A DNA stretch of 64,000 nucleotides from Bosea sp. OAE506 (GCF_040546595.1 NZ_JBEPOB010000001.1:4713001-4777000); one strand, 5' to 3'; positions 28,047 through 37,684 are shown, counted from the stretch's first letter. Notes: generated from the sequence alone by a model not told the origin. Program-made: numbers and translations.

Positions 28047-28601
28047 GTGAGAAGCGAAAAGCAGAAGATGCTGGCAGGCGAAGCCTACCGGCCCGGCGAC
28101 CCGGAACTCCAGGCGGATGCCCAGCGTGCCCGCGAATGGATGGTCCGTTACAACACCACCCTGGCGGCATCACCCGACGAGCGGCGGGTGCTGCTGCGCA
28201 AACTGTTTGCCCATGTCGGCGAGGGCGCCGTCGTGCGCCCGCCTTTCCATTGTGACTACGGGCAGCACATCTCTCTCGGCGATGGCGTCTTCCTGAACTT
28301 CAACTGCGTCATCCTCGACGTCGCTCCCGTGGTGATCGGCGCCCTGACGCAGGTCGGGCCCGGCGTGCAGTTCCTCACCGCCGACCATCCGCGCGATCCT
28401 GCGCTTCGGCGCGCGGGGGTCGAGAGCGGCCTCCCGATCACGATCGGGGCGAATGTCTGGATCGGTGGCGGCGCGCTGATCCTGCCGGGCGTCACGGTGG
28501 GGGATGATGCCATCATCGGAGCGGGGGCCGTCGTCACCCGCAACGTGCCCGCCGGGACGACCGTCATGGGCAATCCAGCCCGACCGCGCGGCAAGGCCTG
28601 A
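28047..28601 (+). CDS. Hexapeptide-repeat acetyltransferase (Maa/NodL/LacA type)
   Basis: A 184-residue left-handed beta-helix enzyme. The N-terminal Maa domain (MLAGEAYRPGDPELQADAQR) is followed by hexapeptide repeats, the catalytic histidine in FLTADHPRD, and a C-terminal GAGAVVTRNVPAGTTVMGNP. Such enzymes O-acetylate maltose, galactosides or Nod factor; the acceptor here cannot be told. GTG 28047 has GGGAG 9 nt upstream. It is the last normal-looking gene before the AT-richer islet. Confidence 0.9.
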   Translation: MRSEKQKMLAGEAYRPGDPELQADAQRAREWMVRYNTTLAASPDERRVLLRKLFAHVGEGAVVRPPFHCDYGQHISLGDGVFLNFNCVILDVAPVVIGALTQVGPGVQFLTADHPRDPALRRAGVESGLPITIGANVWIGGGALILPGVTVGDDAIIGAGAVVTRNVPAGTTVMGNPARPRGKA

Positions 28602-28699
28602 CGGTTGACTGACCTCCCTCGCGCCATTCGCGGCGGGAGCGCGCGACGCATGACAGCCTCGACGAGGTCACCGGCAGTGCTGCAGGGCGGGAAGCGATG

Positions 28700-28908
28700 G
28701 TCCGCTCTGGGTCGGGAGCAGACCTGGGACCGGCGGCCAGGCCATCGACTCTGCTTGAACTGGATCGGGCATCCCTGCGCATCGAAGAGGGCGTAAATGT
28801 TTCTGGCGAGGATGCCCAAGCCGCCCTGGCCATAACGCAGGGCGCAGGATGAAGAGTTTCTTCCGTCGATCAGAACCGTCGTCGATGTCCTGCCGCCGTG
28901 GGGCTACC
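28700..28908 (-). pseudogene. Decayed transposase fragment (IS5-type, central part)
   Basis: On the minus strand one frame reads ALRYGQGGLG, then NIYALFDAQGCPIQF, which resembles the GRSRGGL..KIHALVDAQGLPIRF region of IS5-group DDE transposases, with a short insertion. The frame is broken around it. No terminal repeats are visible. It lies directly downstream of the acyltransferase gene and fills most of the gap 28602-28903. Assignment is by pattern only. Confidence 0.4.
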
Positions 28909-30016
28909 TCCTCCCATGCAGATGACTCAGCGTCTCTTCGGCCGCGTTTGATGTTGCCTTCCACCTGAATCGCCGACCAAGGTCGGTGAGAGGCTCTTCA
29001 ACAGACCGCGTGAGCATGCGTCCGATTGCAAGTGTGGCGAGCGTCGCGAGGAGTGTGGCGAGCCATTGGGAAGGTGTTGTTATGCCAGGCGCCGAGCCCG
29101 TCACGACATAATGAACAATCCCGGCAACTGGCATGTGAATAAGATATATTGAATAGGAATTGTCGCCCATGAAGCGTAACCAGCGAGCCTCGAGCCATTT
29201 GACAGCCGGAGGCATGATTGCGGCTCGCAGAATAAATGCCGACGCGGCAATAGCGATGATGCTGTGAAAGTAAGTCAATTTCCAGTTATCATTGGGATAG
29301 CTGACGCTTAGAAACAATATAATTACCAGGCATGCCAACGGCATGATTTCCAGAAGGCGATAGAAGCGCCCCTGCCTTGGAAGCTCAAACCACAGCGCAG
29401 CTGCAATAACGCCGGCAGCAAGGGTATCTGCCCGCGCCAGCAATAGCGACAGAAACGATACGGCAGGCAGACCTGCTGCAACCATATGGATGCGATACAT
29501 CAGAGATACTACGAAAGTCAGAGCCGCAACCCATATGATCAATCGTCGTGGAATGAAGACGATGGCAGCAGGTGCAACCACATAAAACTGCTCTTCGACC
29601 GCGAGCGTCCACGTCGGAGAAAGCCAATCAATCCCAGTACTTCCATGTACGGAGAAGAAAAAATTCTGTGTAAATGTATAATAGCTCCATACCGGCACGT
29701 TATCCGAATCGGATGCCCAATTCGGAAGCGCGGTTGCAATGATGAAGAACGAAACCAATACGATCAGATACGATGGGACAGTGCGCAAAATCCGTCGTAT
29801 GTAAAAAACGGCGAAAAAATTCGGCGCATCATGCCTCGTCAAGATAAGACGCCCTATGAGGAACCCCGACAGAACAAAAAACACGTCAACCGCGATCGCA
29901 CCAAAGGCGAACGTTCGAATGCCACCGGGAAGTTCTGCCAGATAATGCGAAACCAGAACGGCGGAAGCGGCGAGTCCACGGATACCGTCAAGAGTTAATT
30001 GCCGCTCTGGCGCCAC
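28904..30016 (-). CDS. Acyltransferase 3 family membrane protein (OafA-like)
   Basis: A 370-residue protein with about ten membrane helices. The Acyl_transf_3 signature is LDGIRGLAASAVLVSHYLAE, with the conserved Arg and His, plus VDVFFVLSGFLIGRLI and SPTWTLAVEEQFYV. These enzymes O-acetylate or succinylate surface polysaccharides. It starts with GTG 30016, with GGAGG 5 nt upstream. Its base composition and codon use are visibly AT-richer than in neighbouring genes, and transposase remnants lie on both sides, which suggests acquisition by transfer. Confidence 0.92.
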   Translation of the reverse strand: MAPERQLTLDGIRGLAASAVLVSHYLAELPGGIRTFAFGAIAVDVFFVLSGFLIGRLILTRHDAPNFFAVFYIRRILRTVPSYLIVLVSFFIIATALPNWASDSDNVPVWSYYTFTQNFFFSVHGSTGIDWLSPTWTLAVEEQFYVVAPAAIVFIPRRLIIWVAALTFVVSLMYRIHMVAAGLPAVSFLSLLLARADTLAAGVIAAALWFELPRQGRFYRLLEIMPLACLVIILFLSVSYPNDNWKLTYFHSIIAIAASAFILRAAIMPPAVKWLEARWLRFMGDNSYSIYLIHMPVAGIVHYVVTGSAPGITTPSQWLATLLATLATLAIGRMLTRSVEEPLTDLGRRFRWKATSNAAEETLSHLHGRR

Positions 30017-30316
30017 AACTGCCTCCGCTGTATTTCAACACGGAGTCTTAGGCGTTTCGCGTTGCCGATGAATTAAAATTGCAAGCCATATGCATTCTTT
30101 ACTGGATAAAATCCGAATGCGTTGATCAATGATAATAAACAATAGCCGCAATGATCATATTTTAAACGCCAATGCTCGCATGAATTGATCTCATAGTTTC
30201 ACGATGATTCTGTTTGAATATCTATATTGTTTACGCAGAGTTATCGACTGATCTCTTGGATGTCATATATGTATTTTTATATCTGAGAACATCGGATTGA
30301 TAATTTACAATAGATC
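30017..30316. other. AT-rich non-coding stretch upstream of the acyltransferase
   Basis: This stretch is markedly AT-rich, with runs such as TGATAATAAACAAT and CATATTTTAAACG. No reading frame of note is present on either strand. It presumably carries the acyltransferase promoter, but I cannot pick a convincing one. 30561-30724, between the transposase remnant and the next gene, also shows nothing clear. Confidence 0.6.
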
Positions 30317-30560
30317 CTACATGAGCTCGTTGTAGCGCAATTCGACGTGGAGGAAATCTTCGATCTCTTCGAATGATTCTTCGATGATGTTCCCGCCCAT
30401 GTACAAGAGCAAGCTGTAGGAGATCCGTCCGATTGCTCTTGGGCAGGACGCTGGCCTAACCTCCGCGCTCGCCGACGAATGCGCGTAAGGCGTTGGCGGC
30501 GTAGCCCTTGCCGGCCGTCAGCATCGTGCCGGGTGGCCAATCAGATCAGCGGCGCTGGCG
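30317..30560 (-). pseudogene. Decayed IS5-type transposase, C-terminal part
   Basis: On the minus strand one frame gives MLTAGKGYAANALRAFVGER, then a TAG where the family has Trp, then ASVLPKSNRTDLL. After a frame change it reads LYMGGNIIEESFEEIE and HVELRYNELM before a stop at 30317. These match, in order, the (D)KGYDANALR..PKSNR and LYRARNLVERFFNKIK..RVATRYDKLA segments of IS5-family transposases, with the nonsense codon and frameshift showing decay. Confidence 0.6.
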
Positions 30561-30724
30561 ATGCGCCCGGCTTGTCCCACTGTCGTGGTGATGCTCTGGC
30601 CTTTCCCTCGGTGGCAGCAGTGGCAGAGCCCCCTCTCTCCCCGCTGATCGATCCGATCTCGCTTCGTCATGAGACAGCCCGGCGGGCCGGCGCTAGGCTT
30701 TGCCGAGATTGCCGGAGCTAAGCC

Positions 30725-31174
30725 ATGACTGCCCTCACCATCCGCCCGCTCGCCGCTACGGACCGCGCCGCCTGGGACCCGCTCTGGCAGGGTTATCTCA
30801 CCTTCTACAAAGCGACGCTGCCGGCCGGGACCGACGACGTCACCTTCGCCCGCCTGACCGGCGGCAGCGAGCCGATGGGCGGCTTCGTCGCGGAGCGCGA
30901 GGGCGCTTTGATCGGGCTCGTGCACTGGGTGATCCACCGCACCACCTGGCGGGAGGCGGATGTCTGCTACCTGCAGGACCTCTTCACGTCGCCCGAAGCG
31001 CGCGGGACCGGCGCGGGGCGCACGCTGATCGAGGCCGTCCGGCAGATGGCGCAGGCCAAGGGCTGCTTTCGCGTCTACTGGCAGACGCATGAGAGCAACG
31101 CGCAGGCGCAGGCGCTCTACGACAAGGTCGCCGACAAGTCCGGCTTCATCGTCTATCGCCAGCCGCTCGGCTGA
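30725..31174 (+). CDS. GNAT family N-acetyltransferase
   Basis: A 149-residue single-domain acetyltransferase. It has IRPLAATDRAAWDPLWQGYL at the N-terminus, YLQDLFTSPEARGTGAGRTL (acetyl-CoA pyrophosphate loop) and WQTHESNAQAQALYDKV. The pattern resembles spermidine or aminoglycoside-like small-molecule acetyltransferases, but the substrate is unknown. It is the first gene of normal composition after the islet. Confidence 0.9.
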   Translation: MTALTIRPLAATDRAAWDPLWQGYLTFYKATLPAGTDDVTFARLTGGSEPMGGFVAEREGALIGLVHWVIHRTTWREADVCYLQDLFTSPEARGTGAGRTLIEAVRQMAQAKGCFRVYWQTHESNAQAQALYDKVADKSGFIVYRQPLG

Positions 31175-31258
31175 GGGCACGCGCCAGGCATGGACGCCGC
31201 GTGCGCCAGCCCCTATCCCGATTCCGGCGCCTGAAGAGGCGGCGCGACGGAGGCGGCG

Positions 31259-31753
31259 ATGCGGGCGGCGGGACTGGCATTACGAGCGATCATCACGCTC
31301 GCGGCGCTCGGCATGATCGGCAGCGGGCTCGTGCTGCTCGGCGAGGCCGGCACCAATCTGCTGGCGGCGGCCCGCGCCATGCTGGCCCATGACCACGCCC
31401 AGAGCACGATCTCGCTGGTGATGAAGACGATCGACGAATGCCTGTTCGCGGTCATCATCACCCTGCTCGGCGCCAAGGTGATCGCGACCTTCGTGATCGC
31501 GGAGCGGGTCACGGCCGGCGACGACCTGCCCTCCTGGATCCGCCCGAGCGAGATGGGGGAGCTGAAGAGCACCTTCTGCCAGGCGATCCTGGTCTATCTC
31601 ATCGTCGACTTCGCGACCGACATGGCCACCGCCGACAGCAAGCTCGAACCGGGCTATCTCGTGCTGCCGGCAGCGATCCTGCTCATCGCCGGCGCACTGA
31701 AGCTGATGCCCCACGGCGCGGCCGCCGGCGGGAATGGCGACAAGGCGGGCTGA
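31259..31753 (+). CDS. Small integral membrane protein, YqhA/UPF0114-like
   Basis: A 164-residue protein with four predicted membrane helices (about 8-30, 52-75, 106-124 and 131-150). The spacing around VMKTIDECLFAVIITLLGAK and a loop with WIRPSEMGELKSTF resembles the YqhA family, whose function is unknown. It lies 84 nt after the acetyltransferase. I cannot assign a role. Confidence 0.75.
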   Translation: MRAAGLALRAIITLAALGMIGSGLVLLGEAGTNLLAAARAMLAHDHAQSTISLVMKTIDECLFAVIITLLGAKVIATFVIAERVTAGDDLPSWIRPSEMGELKSTFCQAILVYLIVDFATDMATADSKLEPGYLVLPAAILLIAGALKLMPHGAAAGGNGDKAG

Positions 31754-31948
31754 GGGCCACTATCCACGAGGGCGTCACGCATTTGCCCGCCGGGACGGCG
31801 ACAGCCGATTTACGGCACGTTCGGCTACTGTCCGTGCTAGGATGCAACCACGAGGAGAGGACATGCCCGATCGGGCGTGCCGCATCCGCAGTGGTCCTGT
31901 GGTTCCCGCTTTCGCTCCGAAGGCTCACGGCAGGCCGAAAGGGCATCG

Positions 31949-33025
31949 ATGCCCACCCCCAAACCGACCCCGACGCCCCCGCTGGCTCTCGGCCTGGCGC
32001 TCGCGGTGATCTCGACATCCGACGCGCCGCTCCTGCTGCTCGACGCGGAGCTCGCCGTGATCGTCGCCAGCCGTTCGTTCTGCCGGGCCTTCCAGTGCGA
32101 TCCCGCCATTGTCGTGGGACAGCCGATGGCGACGATCGGAGGGGGCGAATGGAACGTGCCCCAGCTGGATTCGCTGCTGCGGGCGACGGCGGCCGGCTTC
32201 GCAGAGGTCGAGGCCTATGAGATGACCCTGCAGCAGGGCGCCGACAATCCGCGGCGTCTCGTCATCAACGCCCACAAGCTCGAGGACGCCGAGGGCGGCG
32301 AGATCCGCCTGCTGCTGTCCGTCGCCGATGTGACCGATGCCCGCCGGAGCGAGAAGCAGAAGGACGATCTGCTGCGCGAAAAGGCGATCCTGCTGCAGGA
32401 GCTTCAGCACCGGGTCGCCAACAGCCTGCAGATCATCGCCAGCATCCTGATGCAGAGCGCCCGCAAGGTTCAGTCGGAAGAAACGCGCGGCCATCTCCAG
32501 AACGCCCATAGCCGGGTGATGTCGATCGCAGCCCTGCAGCAGCAGCTGGCGAAATCGCAGCTGGGGAGCGTGGCGCTGCGCGCCTACCTGACCAACCTCT
32601 GCCGGAGCATCGCCGCCTCGATGATCCCCGACCCGGCCCTCCTCTCGCTCGAGGTCGAGATCGACGACAGCACGGTAGAGGCCGACATCTCGATCAGCCT
32701 CGGGCTGATCGTGACCGAGCTGGTCATCAATTCGCTCAAGCATGCCTATCCGGACGGTCGCGGCGGCAAGATCCGCGTCGGCTATCACGCGAGCGAAGCC
32801 GAGTGGGCGCTCACGATCTGCGATGACGGCGTCGGCATGCCCGATCCCGGCGAGGACAGCAAAGGCGGGCTCGGCACCAGCATCGTCAAGGCGCTGGCTC
32901 AACAGCTGGGTGCGGAGATCACCGTCTTCGACGCCAAGCCTGGAACCGTTGTGACGGTACGGCGCAGCCTGAAACAGCGCGCGGACGAAAAGCCGCTGCT
33001 GGGCGAGGGCGTCGCCTATATCTGA
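31949..33025 (+). CDS. PAS sensor histidine kinase of the HisKA_2/HWE group
   Basis: A 358-residue cytoplasmic kinase with a Pro/Thr-rich start, a PAS-like sensor (about 25-130), a HisKA_2 dimerisation region LLQELQHRVANSLQ with phospho-acceptor His154, and an HATPase domain with TELVINSLKHAYPDG (N box), DDGVGMPD (G1) and GGLGTSIV (G2). It has no membrane helices, so it senses an internal cue. GAAAGGG precedes ATG 31949. A single-domain response regulator is encoded convergently just downstream and is a likely partner. Confidence 0.92.
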   Translation: MPTPKPTPTPPLALGLALAVISTSDAPLLLLDAELAVIVASRSFCRAFQCDPAIVVGQPMATIGGGEWNVPQLDSLLRATAAGFAEVEAYEMTLQQGADNPRRLVINAHKLEDAEGGEIRLLLSVADVTDARRSEKQKDDLLREKAILLQELQHRVANSLQIIASILMQSARKVQSEETRGHLQNAHSRVMSIAALQQQLAKSQLGSVALRAYLTNLCRSIAASMIPDPALLSLEVEIDDSTVEADISISLGLIVTELVINSLKHAYPDGRGGKIRVGYHASEAEWALTICDDGVGMPDPGEDSKGGLGTSIVKALAQQLGAEITVFDAKPGTVVTVRRSLKQRADEKPLLGEGVAYI

Positions 33026-33065
33026 TGAAGCCGAAGCCCCGCCATCGCGAGGGCGTGGCCGGCTC

Positions 33066-33449
33066 TTACTTCGAGGCCCCAGCCGGGAGCGATCGGGCAG
33101 CGGTGGCCAGAGCAGCCGACATCGCGACGGGGCGGTAGGGTTTTCCCAGGAACACGGCTTCCGAGGGAAGCTCGTCGGCCCCTGGCCGGACCCGGCCCGA
33201 GGTGACGATGATCGCCACGGGCGGCCAGCGCTCACGCACGGCGGCGGCGAGCTTCAACCCGTCCATGGAGCCGGGCATCTCGATATCGGTGACGAGGATG
33301 CGGATGGCGGGATGGGCCTCGAGCAGCCGGATCGCCTCATCCGCGTCGGCCGCCTCCAGCACGCCATAGCCCGATTCCTCGACCATATCGGCGAGATCCA
33401 TGCGGATAAGAGGCTCGTCGTCCACGATCAGGACGAGAATTTTTGACAT
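33066..33449 (-). CDS. Single-domain response regulator
   Basis: A 127-residue receiver domain with no output domain. The acidic pocket is Asp10/Asp11, the phospho-acceptor is Asp55 (VTDIEMPG), the switch residue is in VTSGR, and the conserved lysine is Lys103 (LGKPY). It is convergent with the HisKA_2 kinase, with 40 nt between stops, which suggests the two form a phosphorelay. Its output is unknown. Confidence 0.93.
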   Translation of the reverse strand: MSKILVLIVDDEPLIRMDLADMVEESGYGVLEAADADEAIRLLEAHPAIRILVTDIEMPGSMDGLKLAAAVRERWPPVAIIVTSGRVRPGADELPSEAVFLGKPYRPVAMSAALATAARSLPAGASK

Positions 33450-33604
33450 CGACGAACACTTTCACTGAGAAAGCAGAACCACCGATCGATGATATAGTTC
33501 AGCGCTTTTGTTTTAGTTTATGCGCCCATTCTGGAAACGCCCGTGGAACCGGCCGGCTCGCGTTGAAATGATTGCGGAATGCGCGCCGTCCGGGACAGAA
33601 CGGC

Positions 33605-34066
33605 TCACCGCCCCGGCTTGAACGGCGCCATGCCCGCGCGGGCCAGCTCGTCGGCGCGCTCGTTCATGACGTCGCCGGCATGGCCCTTGACCCATTTCCA
33701 CTCGATCTTGTGCTGCTTGAGCGCCGCGTCGAGGCGCTTCCAGAGCTCCTCGTTCTTCACCGGCTTGCGGTCGGCGGTCTTCCAGCCGTTCTTCTTCCAG
33801 CCATGGATCCAGGCGGTGATGCCCTGGCGCAGATACTGGCTGTCGGTGTGCAGCGCGACCGTGCAGGGCCGCGTCAGCGACTCCAGCGCAGCGATCGCCC
33901 CCATCAGCTCCATGCGGTTGTTGGTGGTCATCGCCTCGCCGCCCGAGAGCTCCTTCTGCGTGCCCTTGTAGGACAGGATGACTCCCCATCCGCCGGGCCC
34001 CGGGTTTCCGGAGCAGGCGCCGTCCGTCCAGACCTCGACAGCGTCAGTCATGGTCGCGCCGCTCAT
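33605..34066 (-). CDS. rnhA: Ribonuclease HI
   Basis: A 153-residue enzyme that cuts the RNA strand of RNA-DNA hybrids. Catalytic residues are visible: Asp15 ([16 protein letters not shown]), Glu53 (NNRMELMGA), Asp75 (HTDSQYL), and His129/Asp139 ([17 protein letters not shown]). ATG 34066 overlaps the thrB stop by 4 nt (ATGA), which supports it over the ATG five codons later. It is the last gene of ispH-thrB-rnhA. Confidence 0.97.
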   Translation of the reverse strand: MSGATMTDAVEVWTDGACSGNPGPGGWGVILSYKGTQKELSGGEAMTTNNRMELMGAIAALESLTRPCTVALHTDSQYLRQGITAWIHGWKKNGWKTADRKPVKNEELWKRLDAALKQHKIEWKWVKGHAGDVMNERADELARAGMAPFKPGR

Positions 34067-35028
34067 CGCCTCAGCCCGTAGTCGCGCGCATCGGCGACGC
34101 GCTGGTGGAAGGCGAGCTTGCGATCGTATTCGAGCGGATCATGCGGCTTGACCAGCGCGCCCGGCGGCACGTTGAGCCAGTCGACCAGCCGGGTCAGCAG
34201 GAAGCGCAGCGCCGAGCCGCGGCAGAGCTGCGGCAAGGCCTCGATCTCAGCTTCCGTCAGCGGGCGCACGCTCTCATAGCCGGCGAGCATGGCCTGGCCC
34301 TTGGTCAGGTTGAAGGAGGCGTCCGCCTCGAAGCACCAGGAGTTCAGGCAGATCGCAAGATCGTAGGCAAAGGCGTCGGTGCAGGCGAAATAGAAGTCGA
34401 TCAGCCCCGAGAGCCTGTTCTTCAGGAAAAAGACGTTGTTGGGGAAGAGATCGGCATGGATGACGCCGCGCGGCAACGCTTCCGGCCAGCTCGCCTCGTG
34501 CACCGCGATCTCGGCCGCGACGCGGCCCGCCAGCCCGGCCGAAACCGTGTCGGCGGCCGCACCAGCCTGCTCGGCCAGAGGACGCCAGCCCGGCACGGAC
34601 AGCACGTTCACCCGCTCCATCTCGAAATCGGCCCCGGCCTGGTGCAGCAGCGCCAGCCCGCGCCCGAGTTCCTGGCAATGGGTCGCGGTCGGCCGGCGCA
34701 CCGACAGTCCGTCGAGGAAGGTCACGATCGCGGCCGGGCGCCCGGCAAGGCGGCCCAGCATCTCGCCGCGGCTGTCGCTGACGGGCTGCGGGCAGATCAG
34801 CCCGCGCGCCGCCAGATGCTGCATCAGCCCGAGGAAGAAGGGCAGATCATCCGGGTTCACCCGCTTCTCGTAGAGGGTGAGGATGTAGAAGCCCTGCGTC
34901 GTGTGCAGCAGGTAATTCGAGTTCTCGACGCCCTCGGCAATGCCCTTGGCGGAGAGGAGATCGCCGATGCCATAGCGGGCGACGAACGCCGCCATCTCGT
35001 CATCGGGTACTTCGGTATAAACGGCCAA
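34063..35028 (-). CDS. thrB: Homoserine kinase (APH-type)
   Basis: A 321-residue kinase that phosphorylates homoserine for threonine synthesis. It belongs to the aminoglycoside-phosphotransferase fold used in alphaproteobacteria. The catalytic loop is [14 protein letters not shown] and the metal-binding motif is [15 protein letters not shown] at 35028 is taken as the start because it gives the family N-terminus [11 protein letters not shown] after the initiator; there is no nearby ATG upstream. It lies 12 nt after ispH. Confidence 0.95.
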   Translation of the reverse strand: MAVYTEVPDDEMAAFVARYGIGDLLSAKGIAEGVENSNYLLHTTQGFYILTLYEKRVNPDDLPFFLGLMQHLAARGLICPQPVSDSRGEMLGRLAGRPAAIVTFLDGLSVRRPTATHCQELGRGLALLHQAGADFEMERVNVLSVPGWRPLAEQAGAAADTVSAGLAGRVAAEIAVHEASWPEALPRGVIHADLFPNNVFFLKNRLSGLIDFYFACTDAFAYDLAICLNSWCFEADASFNLTKGQAMLAGYESVRPLTEAEIEALPQLCRGSALRFLLTRLVDWLNVPPGALVKPHDPLEYDRKLAFHQRVADARDYGLRR

Positions 35029-35040
35029 AGCTTTGCTCGC

Positions 35041-36006
35041 TCACTCGGCGGCTGCAGGCGCATCGCGCAATTCGCGCGGCAGCGGGAAGAAGACGTTCTC
35101 GTCGGCGGTCGAGACGGTTTCGACGCGGACTTCGTAGCGCGCCGCAAAGGCGTCGATGATCTCCTCGACCAGCACCTCGGGCGCGCTGGCGCCGGCGGTG
35201 ATGCCGAGCGTGCGGATGGAGCCGAAGACCGACCAGTCGATCTCGTCGGTCCGCAGCACGAGCCGCGCGACCGGGCAGCCGGCGCGCTCGGCGACCTCGC
35301 GCAGGCGCTGGGAATTCGAGGAGTTGGGCGAGCCGACGACGATCAGCGCCTCGACCTGCGGGGCGACGCGCTTCACCGCCTCCTGGCGGTTGGTCGTCGC
35401 GTAGCAGATGTCTTCCTTGTGCGGCGCGATCAGCTCGGGAAACCGTGCCTGCAGCGCCTCGACGATGCCGCGGGTATCGTCGACCGAAAGCGTCGTCTGC
35501 GTGACATAGGCGAGCGGCTGGCCGGCCGGCGGCGTCAGCGCCGCAACATCCTCCAGCGTCTCGATCAGGGTGATCGCGCCCGGGGGCAGCTGCCCCATGG
35601 TGCCGATCACCTCCGGGTGGCCAGCATGGCCGACGAGCAGGATGTGGCGGCCGCGCTTGTGATGCACCTCGGCCTCGCGATGGACCTTGGTGACGAGCGG
35701 GCAGGTCGCGTCGATGGCGAAGAGATTGCGGGCGTTGGCCTCTGCCGGCACGGACTTGGCCACGCCATGGGCGGAGAAGATCACGGGCCGCGTCGCATCC
35801 GGCACCTGAGACAGTTCGGAGACGAAGACGGCGCCCTTCCGCTTCAGCGATTCGACCACGTATTTGTTGTGAACGATCTCGTGGCGGACATAGACCGGCG
35901 CGCCATGCAGGGTCAGCGCCTTCTCGACCGCGTCGATCGCGCGCACGACGCCCGCGCAGAAGCCGCGCGGGGCACAGAGCAGGATATCGAGCGGCGGCTT
36001 GGTCAC
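35041..36006 (-). CDS. ispH: 4-hydroxy-3-methylbut-2-enyl diphosphate reductase
   Basis: A 321-residue 4Fe-4S enzyme that makes IPP and DMAPP in the last step of the MEP pathway. Iron-sulfur cysteines lie in [17 protein letters not shown] and [10 protein letters not shown], and the substrate loop [11 protein letters not shown] is present. GTG 36006 is chosen for its GGAG 6 nt upstream. A TTG at 36060 would add 18 basic residues without a ribosome site. It is the first gene of the operon with thrB and rnhA. Confidence 0.95.
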   Translation of the reverse strand: MTKPPLDILLCAPRGFCAGVVRAIDAVEKALTLHGAPVYVRHEIVHNKYVVESLKRKGAVFVSELSQVPDATRPVIFSAHGVAKSVPAEANARNLFAIDATCPLVTKVHREAEVHHKRGRHILLVGHAGHPEVIGTMGQLPPGAITLIETLEDVAALTPPAGQPLAYVTQTTLSVDDTRGIVEALQARFPELIAPHKEDICYATTNRQEAVKRVAPQVEALIVVGSPNSSNSQRLREVAERAGCPVARLVLRTDEIDWSVFGSIRTLGITAGASAPEVLVEEIIDAFAARYEVRVETVSTADENVFFPLPRELRDAPAAAE

Positions 36007-36236
36007 GCGGGGCTCCGGTTGGACAGCGGTCTTCTTTCGGCGTGGCGCGGGCGATGTCAAGAAAGGCGGAGGGCATCGGCGTGCGGCGGCGATGACCCTC
36101 GCCTGCCGACGCAGGACGGCCTAGACAGGGCGACGGACCACCGCACCCCGCCACCCCTCGCCGGAGCCAGCCGACGCGACATGCCTGCCGCATGCTCTCC
36201 CGCGCCCACCGCCCTCGCCCGCAGCGAGCCGCGCCG

Positions 36237-37592
36237 GTGAACGTCCAGCCCTCCTCTCCGACGGCCGTCTTCGTCAGCGGGTCGCTGATGCGCCATGTCG
36301 CGGTGATGACCGGGACGGGCGCGATCGGCCTGATGGCGATCTTCGTCGTCGATCTGCTGTCGCTGCTCTACGTCTCCTGGCTGGGGCGGCCGGAGGCGAC
36401 CGCCGGCGTCGGCTTTGCCACGATCGTCCTCTACCTGATGATCTCAATCAATATCGGGCTGATGATCGCGGTCTCGGCGCTGACGGCACGCGCGCTTGGC
36501 GCGGGCGACCGGGCCGGAGCGCGGCGGATCGCAGCCTCGACCCTGGTTCTGATGGCGCTGGCGGCGCTGGCGCTGACGGCGATCGCACTGCCCGCCTTGC
36601 CCTGGCTGCTGCGCCTGCTCGGCGCCCATGACGAATCCTACCGCGTCGCGCTCTCCTTCCTGTGGATCGTGTTGCCCTCCAACGCCCTGATGGCGGTCGG
36701 CATGGGGTTGTCGGGCGTGCTGCGCGCCGTGGGCGACGCGCGACGGGCCATGTTCGTCACGCTGGGCGGCGGCATCGCCACGGCCGGGCTCGACCCGCTG
36801 CTCATCTTCGGCTTCGGGCTGGGGCCGGACGGCGCGGCCTGGGCGATCGTGATCTCGCGCGTCGTCATCGTCGCGACCGGGCTGCACGGGGCGGTGCGCG
36901 TCCACGATATCGTCGCACGGCCGAGCCTCGCCGGCGTGCGCCGTGACAGTGCCAGCACCATGGCCATCGCCGGACCGGCGATCCTGACCAATCTCTCCAA
37001 CCCCATCGCCAATGCCGTCTTCACCAGCATCTTCGCGCGGTTCGGGGACGGGGCCATGGCGGCGCTGGCGATCATGGACCGGCTTGTGCCCGTCGCCTTC
37101 GGCGTGCTCTTCGCGTTGACGGGAGCGGTCGGGCCTATTCTCGCGCAGAACTGGGGCGCCGGGCGCTTCGACCGGATGCGCGCCGGGCTGACAGCCTCGG
37201 CGCAGTTCGCGATCGGCTGCGTCATCGTCTCGGGAGCGGTGCTGGCGCTGGCACGTGGACCGATTGCGGGCGCCTTCGGGGCAACGGGACTGACCGGCGA
37301 ATTGCTGATGTTCTTCTGCCTCGTCGCGGGGCCGATGTGGCTGTTCGTCGGCCTGCTCTTCGTCGCCAATGCCGCCTTCAACAATCTCGGCATGCCGCTG
37401 CTCTCGACGCTGTTCAGCTGGGGCCGCGCGACGCTGGGCACGATCCCCCTCGCCTGGCTCGGCGCGCAATATGCCGGGCCGAAAGGGGCATTGGTCGGCT
37501 CGGCGCTCGGCGCGGTCGCCTTCGGCATCGTGGCGCTGGTCTTCGCCTATCGCGGCATCGCCCGGCTGGAGCGGCAGGCCAAGGGCGGCTGA
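36237..37592 (+). CDS. MATE family efflux transporter
   Basis: A ~451-residue protein with twelve membrane helices arranged as two MatE repeats. Visible segments include GLMAIFVVDLLSLLYVSWLG in the first helix pair and ILAQNWGAGRFDRM at the second-repeat loop. Such pumps export cationic drugs or metabolites using Na+ or H+. GTG 36237 gives a family-like start. The frame opens at ATG 36192, but its 15 extra residues are Arg/Pro-rich, and neither start has a clear ribosome site. Confidence 0.9.
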   Translation: MNVQPSSPTAVFVSGSLMRHVAVMTGTGAIGLMAIFVVDLLSLLYVSWLGRPEATAGVGFATIVLYLMISINIGLMIAVSALTARALGAGDRAGARRIAASTLVLMALAALALTAIALPALPWLLRLLGAHDESYRVALSFLWIVLPSNALMAVGMGLSGVLRAVGDARRAMFVTLGGGIATAGLDPLLIFGFGLGPDGAAWAIVISRVVIVATGLHGAVRVHDIVARPSLAGVRRDSASTMAIAGPAILTNLSNPIANAVFTSIFARFGDGAMAALAIMDRLVPVAFGVLFALTGAVGPILAQNWGAGRFDRMRAGLTASAQFAIGCVIVSGAVLALARGPIAGAFGATGLTGELLMFFCLVAGPMWLFVGLLFVANAAFNNLGMPLLSTLFSWGRATLGTIPLAWLGAQYAGPKGALVGSALGAVAFGIVALVFAYRGIARLERQAKGG

Positions 37593-37684
37593 GGCGGACG
37601 CCCGCGCGGCTTGCCTCGCCCCCTCGCGCTGTTATCGTCGGCAGGACAGGCGGCGAGAGACCGCGCAGCAGCCGGAGGCACGCC

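Noticed and set aside
28605..28796. A 63-codon plus-strand frame beginning after the hexapeptide acetyltransferase
   Set aside because: It has no ribosome site or known motif and lies over the decayed transposase segment read on the other strand.
28602..30724. A defence island or prophage
   Set aside because: Only an acyltransferase and transposase remnants are present; there is no nuclease, integrase, phage or restriction gene.
34105..36240. A 711-codon open frame on the plus strand across thrB and ispH
   Set aside because: It is antisense to two clear enzymes and has low-complexity Arg/Gly/Asp composition; no ribosome site or domain.
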